Part shown: positions 8,395 to 16,249 of the stretch, one piece after another | Layout of the letters: each line of letters begins with the position of its first letter | How positions within the stretch are numbered: position 1 is the stretch's first letter | Origin: a virus | IMG/VR virus record: IMGVR_UViG_3300021139_000110 | Coordinates: 1-27,633 of that record | Reading direction: 5' to 3' (one strand) | Length of the DNA stretch: 27,633 nucleotides | Made by a program: the position numbers and the translations under genes | The notes under the pieces: model-generated | Told to the model about the DNA's origin: nothing | The model's database searches: none | The model's input: only the letters and a program-made list of their open reading frames with translations

Positions 8395-9578
8395 TATCTA
8401 AAGAATCCACCTGAAAGAATCCAACCAGCATCTTTTTGTCTGCTGTTCAAAATAGCATCTGAATAGCGTGAAGATTGTATTGGTTTCATGTTTGTACGTT
8501 TAATCGTTCCTTTGCCTTGAGCTGCATAGGCTGCAATCATTTGAATTTGTGTTGGGTTAGCTTTGCCATACATAGGCATTAAACGCTCTGCTAAACACCA
8601 TCTAAGAGCCATTACATAGCCTTGAGGAAGAACAATATTGTCATACATTGTCGTATATCTTGTGAAAATTGTATCTGCAAACATATGCATTTCACCTTGC
8701 GCTGGATTTGGCCAGACAAACAAATTTCCAAGAGGATCAGATGGTTGGTAATACAACGCTTTTGGCCATGGGCCGTTTAGCGTTTTTAAGCCAATCATTT
8801 CATAATTTTCTACGTTTAAAACAGCTACTGGATAGTCTAAACCACCGTTGTAAATAGGAATTCCATTAGAAGTTGTATTAACACGAACAAATGCAGAGTT
8901 AATAGCTAATGGTCTTTGATAATATCCAGTAATGATAATTGGAGTAATTGTTCCAGTAATCGTTGTGCTGCTTGTAGTCTGACTTGTTCCAACAGTATAA
9001 GTACCAGTATCTCCAGCTCCGCTTACAAAAGCCGTAATTGTTGTTCCTGTAGTAACTCCAGTTCCGCTTAAAACAGATCCGATACCAATAACACCTTGAG
9101 AAATTGCTGTTACTGTTAAAGTTGTTCCTGATATAGATCCAGTAAAAATTGGAGCTACGGTAGTATTTTGCGTGTTTGTGGTATATGTTCCAGCTTCATT
9201 TACCTGACCTCCAGCTCCTGATCCAAAAGCAACAATAGTAGTTCCTGAAGCAATTCCTGATCCAGCAATAGTCATTCCAAGCGCAATACCGCCTGAGTTA
9301 AGAGTATTAACTGTAAGAGTGTTTCCTGATAATGTTCCTGTAAAACTAGATTTAACTTGACCGCCTGGACCAATTGTATATTGGGTTTGACCACTTACTA
9401 TAGGAAAAATAATTTCTGTTTTGTAGCTCAACATCATATCTTCGTTTGACCATTGATCGATCATATCGTTCAACATATCAAACGCATCTTGAGCTGCATC
9501 TGCTGTAGGTGTTTCACCAGCTTCCAAAGCTCCAATATCTTTTAAGGCTCTACTAATAATGTCATATGGTTGAGTCAT
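8394..9578 (-). CDS. P22 gp4-like tail accessory (head-completion) protein
   Basis: The 394-aa protein starts with [19 protein letters not shown], then a [20 protein letters not shown] helix and a [20 protein letters not shown] stretch, the recognised N-terminal half of the P22 gp4 tail accessory factor family. Family-like sequence resumes near residue 217 ([15 protein letters not shown]) and includes [12 protein letters not shown] and [19 protein letters not shown]. In P22, gp4 binds the portal, provides the platform for gp10, and has been reported to have peptidoglycan-hydrolysing activity; P22 gp4 has 166 residues. The extra length here comes partly from an insert (residues about 76-212) holding two copies of the module also found in the gp10-like neighbour. 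The SD is AAGGATTAAAA before ATG. Confidence 0.87.
   Translation of the reverse strand: MTQPYDIISRALKDIGALEAGETPTADAAQDAFDMLNDMIDQWSNEDMMLSYKTEIIFPIVSGQTQYTIGPGGQVKSSFTGTLSGNTLTVNTLNSGGIALGMTIAGSGIASGTTIVAFGSGAGGQVNEAGTYTTNTQNTTVAPIFTGSISGTTLTVTAISQGVIGIGSVLSGTGVTTGTTITAFVSGAGDTGTYTVGTSQTTSSTTITGTITPIIITGYYQRPLAINSAFVRVNTTSNGIPIYNGGLDYPVAVLNVENYEMIGLKTLNGPWPKALYYQPSDPLGNLFVWPNPAQGEMHMFADTIFTRYTTMYDNIVLPQGYVMALRWCLAERLMPMYGKANPTQIQMIAAYAAQGKGTIKRTNMKPIQSSRYSDAILNSRQKDAGWILSGGFFR
8943..9353 (-). repeat. Repeat-module insert in gp4-like protein (two copies)
   Basis: This region encodes residues about 76-212. Copy 1 begins [20 protein letters not shown] and copy 2 begins [20 protein letters not shown]; both continue through a GSGxGxxTxI core, a GSGAG turn and a GTYTxxxxQ(N/T)T end, with a unit length of about 68 residues. 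The insert lies between [11 protein letters not shown] and ITGYYQRPL, both of which read like normal gp4-family sequence. It is probably a surface-exposed beta decoration. Confidence 0.75.
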
Positions 9579-9587
9579 TTTTAATCC

Positions 9588-9893
9588 TTAAATCGTAAAA
9601 GTATTTGCAAGCCAGGGAAATTCTACTTTTTGATTTTTTTCTATGTCTTTGAGTTGTTTTAATAAGTTTTGTTTAATACCATTTATCTGATCTTCAGAAT
9701 GATCATTATCAAGCAAATCAACTAAATCTGATTCTTTTATTTCTGAAAAAGGTTTGTTATTTAAGACTTTAGAAAATGAATAATATCCTTCTGTATCTAC
9801 TGTATTTTTTCCATCAGTAGCAGAAAGATTATATTTAACGGAAATTGATTCATCACCGTTAGAAATTAATTCTAAAATTGACCATTTAAACAT
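9588..9893 (-). CDS. Small conserved phage protein, unknown function
   Basis: This 101-aa acidic protein begins MFKWSILELISNGDESISVKY, continues with NTVDTEGYYSFSK and ends WLANTFTI. A similar layout (an MFxWxI start, a VETEGYWxF-like centre and a C-terminal PWLPxxF-like end) is familiar from small proteins near tail-fibre genes in other phages, but I know of no assigned function. It overlaps the preceding 134-aa gene by 8 nt and lies just upstream of the gp4-like gene, so it is probably co-translated with the fibre group. It has no signal peptide, membrane segment or cysteine cluster. A fibre-assembly or virion role is inference from position only. Confidence 0.65.
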   Translation of the reverse strand: MFKWSILELISNGDESISVKYNLSATDGKNTVDTEGYYSFSKVLNNKPFSEIKESDLVDLLDNDHSEDQINGIKQNLLKQLKDIEKNQKVEFPWLANTFTI

Positions 9894-10290
9894 TTATGTT
9901 TATCCATTCTTGTTTTTGTTCATCCCAACCCCAATTACCTTCAGATTTAGGCGCTGGTTTAGGACAAGTCCATAACCATGTTTGTTTCGACAATTCCCAA
10001 CTATTGCATGGAATATTGTTTATATCGATTGGTCTATTTTTATAAAATACGTCATTTTCTTTGTCGTAAATATCACCAATTCCAGCGTAATTTGCTCTTA
10101 ATGCAACTCCACCGTCAGGTGTAAAAGGTGGATTTTCAGGTTGAGGCGCATAATGTACGTTTCCAAAAGTATTGTAGGATGTTTGAATCCATAAAGAAGG
10201 ATCACCAGCATATCCAGCATCAATAAAATCTTGTTCTGCTCTGATAACTTGTGTAACTATTCCGTTTTCAACTTTTGCAAAATGCGCCAT
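9886..10290 (-). CDS. Conserved phage protein, unknown function (fibre neighbourhood)
   Basis: The 134-aa protein starts MAHFAKVENGIVTQVIRAEQ, then has DAGYAGDPSLWIQTSYNTFG, ALRANYAGIGDIYD, and a Trp-rich end (SWELSKQTWLWTCPKPAP, then a GWDEQKQEW stretch). This arrangement is one I recognise from many aquatic phages, including cyanophages, where it is carried near tail or fibre genes without known function. The repeated xWxWxxxxPxP pattern suggests a small beta fold. It follows the glycine-rich adhesin with an 8-nt gap, has an SD of AAGG, and overlaps the next gene by 8 nt. A tail-fibre accessory role is a positional inference. Confidence 0.7.
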   Translation of the reverse strand: MAHFAKVENGIVTQVIRAEQDFIDAGYAGDPSLWIQTSYNTFGNVHYAPQPENPPFTPDGGVALRANYAGIGDIYDKENDVFYKNRPIDINNIPCNSWELSKQTWLWTCPKPAPKSEGNWGWDEQKQEWININV

Positions 10291-10298
10291 TTTTAACC

Positions 10299-11162
10299 TT
10301 AAGCAGTATAACTACCTGAACTTGTCCATTTTAAAATAGTGTTTGAACCTGATGTTGAAATGCTTGGCGAACCTGTGTAATTGCCTGAATAGTTAGCAGT
10401 TGGAACTGTAAACCAAACAGCACCACCAGCTCCGTTTGCACCTGATTGTCCGCCACCGCCAGCACCACCACCGCCACCGCCATAACCAGAACCAGCAACA
10501 GCATTATTAAGACTATCGTTACCACCTTTACCACCTGAACCATATGGGCCTGATCCACCTGAACCGCCTGAACCACCGCCACCGCCACCACCACCACCTG
10601 AGCAGTTTCCATTTCCTGAACCACTACCGCCTGATCTTTGACCACCAGCACCACTACCACCTGAAGAACCACCAGCACCACCAGCAGAGCCTAAGCCAGC
10701 ACCACCACCGCCTGATCCACCAGCACCGCCATTCTCGCCAGGACTTGCAGCCCCATTACCACCACTTGCGCTAATTGAATTACCAGTTGAAGTTCCACCA
10801 GCTCCTCCAAGTCCATTTGCACCTGAACCAGCACCACCAATAGTTACTGTATAAGTAGAACCAACTGTTCCAGTAAAACTTCCGTTGTTGTAATAACCTG
10901 AACCACCGCCACCGCCTCGTGAACCACCTTGATCTCCACCGCCACCGCCACCGCCCCAAGCATCTACAAAAATAGAGTAGGTTGGTGCGTTAGCTTGTGT
11001 TCCGTAAAAATTACTAAAACTGAGTGCGCCTGACGAAAACGTAAATGGGCCACCAGTAGAAGTGTAATAAGTAGTTCCACGATAAGAATTTAAGCTATAT
11101 CCACGACCAAATTCGGTATTTATAGCCGACATTGAAAGTGCGCCTGAAGATGGTAAAGCCAT
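10299..11162 (-). CDS. Glycine-rich tail adhesin
   Basis: This 287-aa protein begins MALPSSGALSMSAINTEFGR, followed by SLNSYRGT, an N-terminal motif seen in many phage tail-tip and fibre proteins. Residues about 70-245 are dominated by runs of 3-9 glycines separated by Ser, Ala and Asn, with an AWGGGGGGGDQGG-type opening. Comparable Gly-rich segments form polyglycine-II bundles in T-even gp38 adhesins such as that of phage S16, where the loops bind receptor. The C-terminus (YTGSPSISTSGSNTILKWTSSGSYTA) looks like a beta cap. It follows the S74 fibre gene with a 2-nt gap. A receptor-binding role is inferred from this architecture. The GGN repeats make the DNA low in complexity and probably prone to expansion or contraction. 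Confidence 0.75.
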   Translation of the reverse strand: MALPSSGALSMSAINTEFGRGYSLNSYRGTTYYTSTGGPFTFSSGALSFSNFYGTQANAPTYSIFVDAWGGGGGGGDQGGSRGGGGGSGYYNNGSFTGTVGSTYTVTIGGAGSGANGLGGAGGTSTGNSISASGGNGAASPGENGGAGGSGGGGAGLGSAGGAGGSSGGSGAGGQRSGGSGSGNGNCSGGGGGGGGGSGGSGGSGPYGSGGKGGNDSLNNAVAGSGYGGGGGGAGGGGQSGANGAGGAVWFTVPTANYSGNYTGSPSISTSGSNTILKWTSSGSYTA

Positions 11163-11164
11163 TT

Positions 11165-13669
11165 TTATGATCCAGTTTTAGGATTTTTCAATGATTCTAC
11201 TTTTGCTTCAAGTTCTTTAATTGCTTCAATTAATAGTGGTACTAAGCGTTCATAACGAACTGTTAAATATTTATCATCAATTGGAGCTGGTGCTACTGTT
11301 TGTGGCATTACTTTTTCAACAGATTGTGCAGTTACACCAACTTCAATTATTGAAGCGTCATAACCTAAAGCTACAGCAGTTTCATTGGCGTGATACATCA
11401 TTGTTTCAATTTGACGTACTTTATCTAAAGCATTTTCAATATCACCAACTTTAGTTTTTAATCTTTCGTCAGAATAATAAGCAGTAATATTATTTGTAGC
11501 TCGAATTTCACCAGCAGTTCCTGATCCTGCTGTTCCAACGCCCAAACTATTCACTTGATAGTTGTTAGAAGTATTTAATGCGTTTGCAGTTGTAGCTGTT
11601 GTAGCAGTTCCACCAATGGATAAGCTAGAAGCAGTACCAGTTAAGCCTGTTCCAGCGCCACTAAATACTGTTGCACTTAAAGTACCAGTTGAAGGTACAA
11701 AACTAAACTTACTTGATGAAGTATATAAGCTAGTAGCTGTTCCGCTAGTAGCAGTTTCCATTGTTGGATAATAAGTAGAACCTGAGCTGGTATTATCAGT
11801 AATAGTTAAACCGCTAGTAATCGTAGTCCAAGTAGGAGCTGCACTAGATCCTTGACTTGTTAATACCTGACCTGATGTTCCAAATCCAGTTGTACCGCTT
11901 GTTGCTGGAGTTGTACCCAAATTGGTTGATAAACCAATTGCACCATTTACGTTAATAACGTGAGCATTCGCACCGCCAGCAGTTCCACTTGCTGCGCCAC
12001 CCCAAGCAAAATACAGTTTATAACCATTTCCTGAACCTACAGAAATATCGCCATCGTGACCTGAGAAATAAACACCATTATTGATGCTATAAAAATCTGC
12101 TGGTGTAGATGAGCTGAAAGTAGAGGAATTCATTCCCATTTCAGCGTAATAACTAGAATCTGTGCCTAAATTGTTAGATACAACATAGTTTGCAGAAGCA
12201 TTAGCTGTATTGCTTTGATTTTGAATAACCAACTGGTTATATGAACCGCTAGTTGTAGAACCAAATGAAGCAATAGTATTTGAAGCATTAAAGCTCAATA
12301 CTGGAGTTGTGCTGGTTACGGTATTTCCACTTAAAGTTGTGAAATCACCGCTTGAACGAGTCGTAGCACCAATAGAAACGCCATTTAATGCGCTTACTGT
12401 TGATCCTAATGCTTGTAAAGTAGAGCCAAAAGTGATGCTTGAATTAGTTAAAGAGCTATTTCCAATATTGCTTAAAGTATTGCTTGAACCGCTAATAGTT
12501 TTATTAGTTAAAGTTTGAATACCAGTTAAAGTAGCAACGGTACTATCAATAGCGATTGTTACAGCAGAAGATCCGTTGTAGCTTGTTCCGCTTAATCCTG
12601 TTCCAATAGTCAAGGCATTAGGAGCAGCAGCAGTAATTGTTGCGCTACCACCTAAAGAAATAGATGAACCGTTGATGGTAATAGAGCTATTTGCTAGTTG
12701 AGCATTAGTTACAGTACCGCTTAAAGCTGTTGTAGGAATGCTTGTAGATGCTGTTACAGCTCCTGTACCGTTACCATACAAATAACCAGTTAAAGAGCTT
12801 GCGCCTGTACCACCGTTAGCTACAGCAACAATTCCTGTTACGTTTGCAGCGTTTCCGCTAATATTTCCGCTAACTTGCGATCCTGAAATAGCAATTGAAG
12901 TGTTTGTAACAGAAGTTACTTGACCACTTGCATTAGTAGTAAATACAGGAACAGTAGATGCAGATCCATAAGTTCCAGCAGTTCCTACTGGAGTAATGCT
13001 AAATTGATAACCAGTAAGAGTTAAACCAGTTCCTGCTGTATATGTAGAAGATACAGAGAAATTGCTCCAATTCATTGCTGTTGTACCAAGAGTACCGCCT
13101 GGTTGCGCTGTGCAATACCAAGCAGAGCCTTGTTGTGAACCATATTCAACAAATACTAATGCGCTGACATATTGCGCCCAAGTTGTGCAACCAGTTGCAT
13201 AAGTCCAAGCACCACTAGAAACAGTATAAATACCGTTTTGAGCAGAGTTTGACTGATTTTTAACCAATACTGTATTACCAGCAACAAGACTTACTCCATC
13301 GACAGTTTGTAATCCTGAAAGAGTAATGTTGCTGTTTAAAGTAGCAGCAGTTACTGGATTTTTCCAACTAATGCCAGCAGCATAAGATTGAAGAGTCAAA
13401 AAGTTAACAATATCAGTTGCGTTGGAAGCATTGGTGCTAATAGTTCCAGTTGTAGTTGCGATATTGGTAAAAACACCAGTAGAAGGACTGCTCGATCCAA
13501 TTGGAGAGCTGTCTAACGTACTGTTAGTAATTGTCAATCCTGATTGAATAGGATTAGACGTGGCATAAAAAGGCTTATTTTGACCTATGAAAGTATTAAA
13601 AGTACCGTCAAGATTAAAATAAGCCTGAACAGGCAGTAAATTCTGTGTTACAGAATCGTTAACAGCCAT
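11165..13669 (-). CDS. Tail fibre with C-terminal S74 self-cleaving chaperone
   Basis: This 834-aa protein has an N-terminus (LPVQAYFNLDGTFNTFIGQN, then PFYATSNPIQSGLTI) that probably anchors it to the virion. The shaft is Ser/Thr/Gly-rich beta repeats with classic units such as LTGIQTLTNKTISG and TPSTGVFTN-like segments. The last 102 residues are a peptidase S74/endosialidase-type intramolecular chaperone: SDERLKTKVGDIENALDKV, then GVTAQSVEKVMPQTV and YERLVPLLIEAIKELEAKV. By analogy with endosialidase (Ser911/Lys916), Ser733 and Lys738 would form the cleavage dyad and release the chaperone after trimer folding. It is probably the main host-range fibre. It lies between small virion proteins and the Gly-rich adhesin, rather than at the end of the late genes as in P22. 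Confidence 0.9.
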   Translation of the reverse strand: MAVNDSVTQNLLPVQAYFNLDGTFNTFIGQNKPFYATSNPIQSGLTITNSTLDSSPIGSSSPSTGVFTNIATTTGTISTNASNATDIVNFLTLQSYAAGISWKNPVTAATLNSNITLSGLQTVDGVSLVAGNTVLVKNQSNSAQNGIYTVSSGAWTYATGCTTWAQYVSALVFVEYGSQQGSAWYCTAQPGGTLGTTAMNWSNFSVSSTYTAGTGLTLTGYQFSITPVGTAGTYGSASTVPVFTTNASGQVTSVTNTSIAISGSQVSGNISGNAANVTGIVAVANGGTGASSLTGYLYGNGTGAVTASTSIPTTALSGTVTNAQLANSSITINGSSISLGGSATITAAAPNALTIGTGLSGTSYNGSSAVTIAIDSTVATLTGIQTLTNKTISGSSNTLSNIGNSSLTNSSITFGSTLQALGSTVSALNGVSIGATTRSSGDFTTLSGNTVTSTTPVLSFNASNTIASFGSTTSGSYNQLVIQNQSNTANASANYVVSNNLGTDSSYYAEMGMNSSTFSSSTPADFYSINNGVYFSGHDGDISVGSGNGYKLYFAWGGAASGTAGGANAHVINVNGAIGLSTNLGTTPATSGTTGFGTSGQVLTSQGSSAAPTWTTITSGLTITDNTSSGSTYYPTMETATSGTATSLYTSSSKFSFVPSTGTLSATVFSGAGTGLTGTASSLSIGGTATTATTANALNTSNNYQVNSLGVGTAGSGTAGEIRATNNITAYYSDERLKTKVGDIENALDKVRQIETMMYHANETAVALGYDASIIEVGVTAQSVEKVMPQTVAPAPIDDKYLTVRYERLVPLLIEAIKELEAKVESLKNPKTGS

Positions 13670-13678
13670 AATAATTCC

Positions 13679-14032
13679 TTATGATTGATCTGCCATTGGC
13701 ATTACATATAAAGTTCCGCTAGTACCGATTGCAGTAATCGAAAATACTGGTGGAACAGCAATGACTGTTGGTTGTGACATTGCAACGCCCAAAACAAAGC
13801 TCTGACTAGAATTACCGCCAGTTGGCAATACTGCTGCTGCTGCTGTTGCACCTGATCCTAATGGAGCTGGAGCAATAGTAACAGCGACAGGATTAGCGCC
13901 TGTATTCAAGAATCCGCAATAGTTAACTTGGTCATTACCAGCAGGAGTGATGGTAACAGCAGTTGAGCTAGTGCCTGAAACAGAAATAGCTGTAGTTGGG
14001 CCTACAAAACGATAAACGGATGTATTAGCCAT
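13679..14032 (-). CDS. Small beta-rich virion protein, unknown (decoration-like)
   Basis: The 117-aa protein is rich in Ala, Val, Thr, Gly and Ser, with alternating beta-strand patterns (ISVSGTSSTAVTITPAG, NTGANPVAVTIAPAP, FSITAIGTSGTLYVMP). There is no hydrophobic helix and no catalytic motif. The pattern fits small capsid decoration or head-tail beta-sandwich proteins. It sits between another small beta-rich gene and the tail fibre, with a 9-nt spacing on both sides and an AAGGATTAAAA SD identical to that of the gp4-like gene. A structural role is likely; the exact site in the virion is unknown. Confidence 0.6.
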   Translation of the reverse strand: MANTSVYRFVGPTTAISVSGTSSTAVTITPAGNDQVNYCGFLNTGANPVAVTIAPAPLGSGATAAAAVLPTGGNSSQSFVLGVAMSQPTVIAVPPVFSITAIGTSGTLYVMPMADQS

Positions 14033-14041
14033 TTTTAATCC

Positions 14042-14368
14042 TTAAGCTGCGTTAGTAGGCAAAACTGTGCCTTCTAAGCGATCAACAGCCAAAATATAAG
14101 TACCAGCAGCAGGAGTTGCTGATGAACCAGTAGAGTTGCTAAATTGAATGCTTAAAACACCAGCAGCAGATACCCAAGCATTAGCAATGCCAACACCAGT
14201 AGTTTGTGCGCCATTTAAAGATACATTTACGCAGTCATTTACTTGCAAACCAGCAATACTAAAGGTTTGAGTTGCTTGCGTTCCTGAAACAGCAGCAGGA
14301 GTTAAAGAAGGATATACAAGAAACGATTGGTAAATGTTTCCACGCAGAATTGTGGTTTGTAAAGACAT
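14042..14368 (-). CDS. Small beta-rich virion protein, unknown (decoration-like)
   Basis: The 108-aa protein opens MSLQTTILRGNIYQSFLVYP and continues with beta-like segments (QTFSIAGLQVNDCVNVSLNG, VLSIQFSNSTGSSATPAAGT). Its central QTFSIAGLQVND...VSLNG stretch reads like a small beta-barrel or decoration fold. It is the first gene after an intrinsic terminator and follows a consensus -10 hexamer, so it may open a separate fibre transcript. The SD is AAAGGAAAAATC before ATG. Its small size and place close to the coat gene suggest a capsid-surface or fibre-base part. This is inference, as I do not recognise a named family. Confidence 0.6.
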   Translation of the reverse strand: MSLQTTILRGNIYQSFLVYPSLTPAAVSGTQATQTFSIAGLQVNDCVNVSLNGAQTTGVGIANAWVSAAGVLSIQFSNSTGSSATPAAGTYILAVDRLEGTVLPTNAA

Positions 14369-14407
14369 GATTTTTCCTTTGCAAAGAAAACCTAAATAGG
14401 TTCACTA

Positions 14408-14413
14408 ATTATA
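14408..14413 (-). promoter_or_regulatory. Perfect -10 hexamer behind terminator
   Basis: Read on the minus strand this is TATAAT, about 40 nt upstream of the 108-aa gene start and just after the terminator at 14424-14457. No good -35 exists at 16-18 nt, because that position falls inside the terminator stem. It could be a promoter needing an activator or a phage-specific factor, or chance in AT-rich DNA. Confidence 0.3.
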
Positions 14414-14423
14414 TTTCTAAATA

Positions 14424-14457
14424 CGAAAAAAGCCACCTTTTTGGGATGGCTTTTTCG
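14424..14457 (-). terminator. Intrinsic terminator (possibly bidirectional)
   Basis: On the minus strand the stem CGAAAAAGCCA pairs with TGGCTTTTTTCG around a loop of about 11 nt, with one bulge, and a run of six T lies in the 3' arm. The A-run on the 5' arm makes it symmetrical, so it could also act on the plus strand. It begins 17 nt after the stop of the 148-aa gene and separates the capsid genes from the fibre block. Confidence 0.75.
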
Positions 14458-14473
14458 CACTCATTTACTCAGA

Positions 14474-14920
14474 TTAATAGTAACCTGGGCTTAAGTCGTA
14501 GCCATAAACATAAACATCAACAGTAGCTGCTGCTGTAGCAGAAGATACGTTGAAATATAGTTTCTGAGCTGTGTCAGCAGTATTAGCTGTAGTTGCACCT
14601 GAAACTGTTACATATGGTGCGCCAGTATTGCTGGTCAAAGCTGCTTGACTCAAAATAGCTGTACCGTTTTGAGCTGCTGCTGTGTAAACACCGAAATGAA
14701 CAGAAGAAACGTCTACTGCCAAGCCTGTTGTTGGACTTACACCGTTAGCGATAACAACAGAAACTGGAACATACAAAGCGCTGTTGATAACTGGAACGAT
14801 GGTATCGCCTAATGCTGCTACGCTCAATCCTTTTTGAACAGCGATTACACGCAGAGCTTGTTGGCTGTTCAGATTCGATGGATGAGTTGAATTTGTTACT
14901 GCTGGTCCTGGATTACTCAT
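14474..14920 (-). CDS. Small beta-rich protein next to coat gene (possible decoration or head fibre)
   Basis: This 148-aa protein is rich in Ala, Val, Thr and Ser. After a flexible N-terminus (about 18 residues) comes a helical piece (SQQALRVIAVQKGLSVAAL) and then beta-like segments (YVPVSVVIANG, PYVTVSGATTANTADTAQ, ATVDVYVYGYDL). It is the only gene between two terminators: the coat terminator 25 nt before its start and the 14424-14457 terminator after it. It is therefore expressed either by read-through or from its own unseen promoter. A decoration or minor capsid protein is the best guess from position and composition. The SD is AAGGAATAAATC before ATG. Confidence 0.6.
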   Translation of the reverse strand: MSNPGPAVTNSTHPSNLNSQQALRVIAVQKGLSVAALGDTIVPVINSALYVPVSVVIANGVSPTTGLAVDVSSVHFGVYTAAAQNGTAILSQAALTSNTGAPYVTVSGATTANTADTAQKLYFNVSSATAAATVDVYVYGYDLSPGYY

Positions 14921-14944
14921 GATTTATTCCTTAAAAATGTTTTT

Positions 14945-14971
14945 AAAAAGGAAGGACTTTTACATCCTTCC
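14945..14971 (-). terminator. Intrinsic terminator directly after coat gene
   Basis: On the minus strand a perfect 7-bp stem GGAAGGA/TCCTTCC with an 8-nt loop is followed at once by TTTTT. It starts about 10 nt after the coat stop codon. Partial termination here would make coat mRNA more abundant than mRNA of the downstream tail and fibre genes. Confidence 0.85.
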
Positions 14972-14980
14972 AATTAGCTA

Positions 14981-16222
14981 TTAAGCAGCGATACGGCAAG
15001 CCAACTCAGGATACAAGTTAGCCCAACCATACAACACATCCAAACGTGTAGGAATGGAATCGTTATTGATTGTATATTGCCTTACAACTCGCATGGACAA
15101 ACCAATTTCTTTGTCAGAAGCACGACCAGCGAAATGAACGCCTTCAGGTAGCTCAAGGTCAGCTACTGCTAAAGTGAACGCATTACGATGCATCATAATA
15201 TTCTGTGGAGAAACAGCGCCAGTATTGTTGAATGGAGTTACAACAGCAGTTGTGCTTGTAGAACCGATCACTACGTTTTGGAACTGACCAGCAGAAATGA
15301 TAGCTGGAGAAACGGTGATGTTAGTTGCAGAAGTACCTACTGAAGTTGTAGACAATACAACAAATGAACGCAGTTTGTTTGAACCATAAGCCTGACGGTT
15401 CTGTGGGTTGGCTGCATAAATGCCAGCGATTGTGAATGTATCACCAGCATTCAGAGTAGAAGCAGAAGATGCTTTGATCTGAATAGTAGATGAAGAAGCC
15501 CAACCTGAAGTCAAGTAACCAACTTGTGCAGTTGTGTCAGCAGACAAAGTGTTGCCTGAATAGCTACCGAAAGTTTGTGAAACCACGTTTTGATCGAGTT
15601 TCCAGTTAACGCCAGCAGAATCGCGACCCATCAAGCCTTTACGATATTGTTCGCCAATTGCTTCTTGTGGAACGAACAAACCTTTCAAGCTGTCAACGAT
15701 AGTTGCAGAAGTAAATGGCTCAACGATGCATGAACGACGACCATCACGAGGAGCGCCTTCAGAATCAAGGTAAGCACCAGCAGTCAGGTAAGTAATCAAA
15801 CCAGTTGGAGGTGTACCAGCAACGCCAACGATGTTTGCTGTGTTAGCAGCAGCTTGAGCCATACCATCTCTATCGATCTTATTTGCAATCGCTGCTACGG
15901 CCGGTTTCAGCACTCGATCAGAAAACATATCGAGCGAGAGAGCTAAGTCCTGGGTCGTAAATTGGGTATCCACATGGAACTGCGTGGAGAGAGTTACAGG
16001 GACAGAAGTTTCGTTGAAATCTTCTACGTTAAGCGCTGGGCCTGTAGTTCCGATGAAACGACCAGGTTTTCTTACGTTAACGGTTGCGCCAATCTTGGCC
16101 CCGACAACAGCGAACTGATCATCATAGTTACGATCAACTTCAGAAGTAAAAGTCAATTCGTTTTCGAGAACCATAAGGGCCTCGTTGGTGATTTTGCTAA
16201 TTGTTAATAAATTATTACTCAC
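14981..16222 (-). CDS. Major capsid (coat) protein, P22 gp5-like
   Basis: This 413-aa protein is close to P22 coat (430 aa). The N-terminal part (ISKITNEALMVLENELTFTS, then VRKPGRF, PVTLSTQFHVDTQFTTQDLA and KPAVAAIANKIDRD) fits the P22_CoatProtein family. Residues about 220-335 correspond to the inserted I-domain: LNAGDTFTIAGIYAANPQN matches the P22 segment around RGDKISFAGV, followed by a strand ending ITVSPAI. The C-terminus has VLYGWANLYPELACRI, like P22's ALWYGVN region. It starts with GTG, with a strong SD (AAAAAGGAATTATC before GTG); the next Met is residue 17, inside conserved sequence, so GTG is the likely start. It lies directly after the scaffold gene and is followed by a terminator. 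Confidence 0.92.
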   Translation of the reverse strand: MSNNLLTISKITNEALMVLENELTFTSEVDRNYDDQFAVVGAKIGATVNVRKPGRFIGTTGPALNVEDFNETSVPVTLSTQFHVDTQFTTQDLALSLDMFSDRVLKPAVAAIANKIDRDGMAQAAANTANIVGVAGTPPTGLITYLTAGAYLDSEGAPRDGRRSCIVEPFTSATIVDSLKGLFVPQEAIGEQYRKGLMGRDSAGVNWKLDQNVVSQTFGSYSGNTLSADTTAQVGYLTSGWASSSTIQIKASSASTLNAGDTFTIAGIYAANPQNRQAYGSNKLRSFVVLSTTSVGTSATNITVSPAIISAGQFQNVVIGSTSTTAVVTPFNNTGAVSPQNIMMHRNAFTLAVADLELPEGVHFAGRASDKEIGLSMRVVRQYTINNDSIPTRLDVLYGWANLYPELACRIAA

Positions 16223-16249
16223 GATAATTCCTTTTTATAAAAAATTGGA

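Noticed and set aside
10544-10774. Plus-strand His-rich open frame opposite the adhesin
   Set aside because: It is the complement of the GGN glycine tract, which reads as His/Leu codons; no SD and no start context.
10331-10980. Possible CRISPR-like or tandem repeat array
   Set aside because: The repeats are glycine codons of irregular spacing inside a coding frame, without constant spacers.
11562-12518. Plus-strand open frames opposite the tail fibre
   Set aside because: Val/Pro-rich shadows of the Ser/Thr/Gly repeats on the other strand; no ribosome-binding sites.
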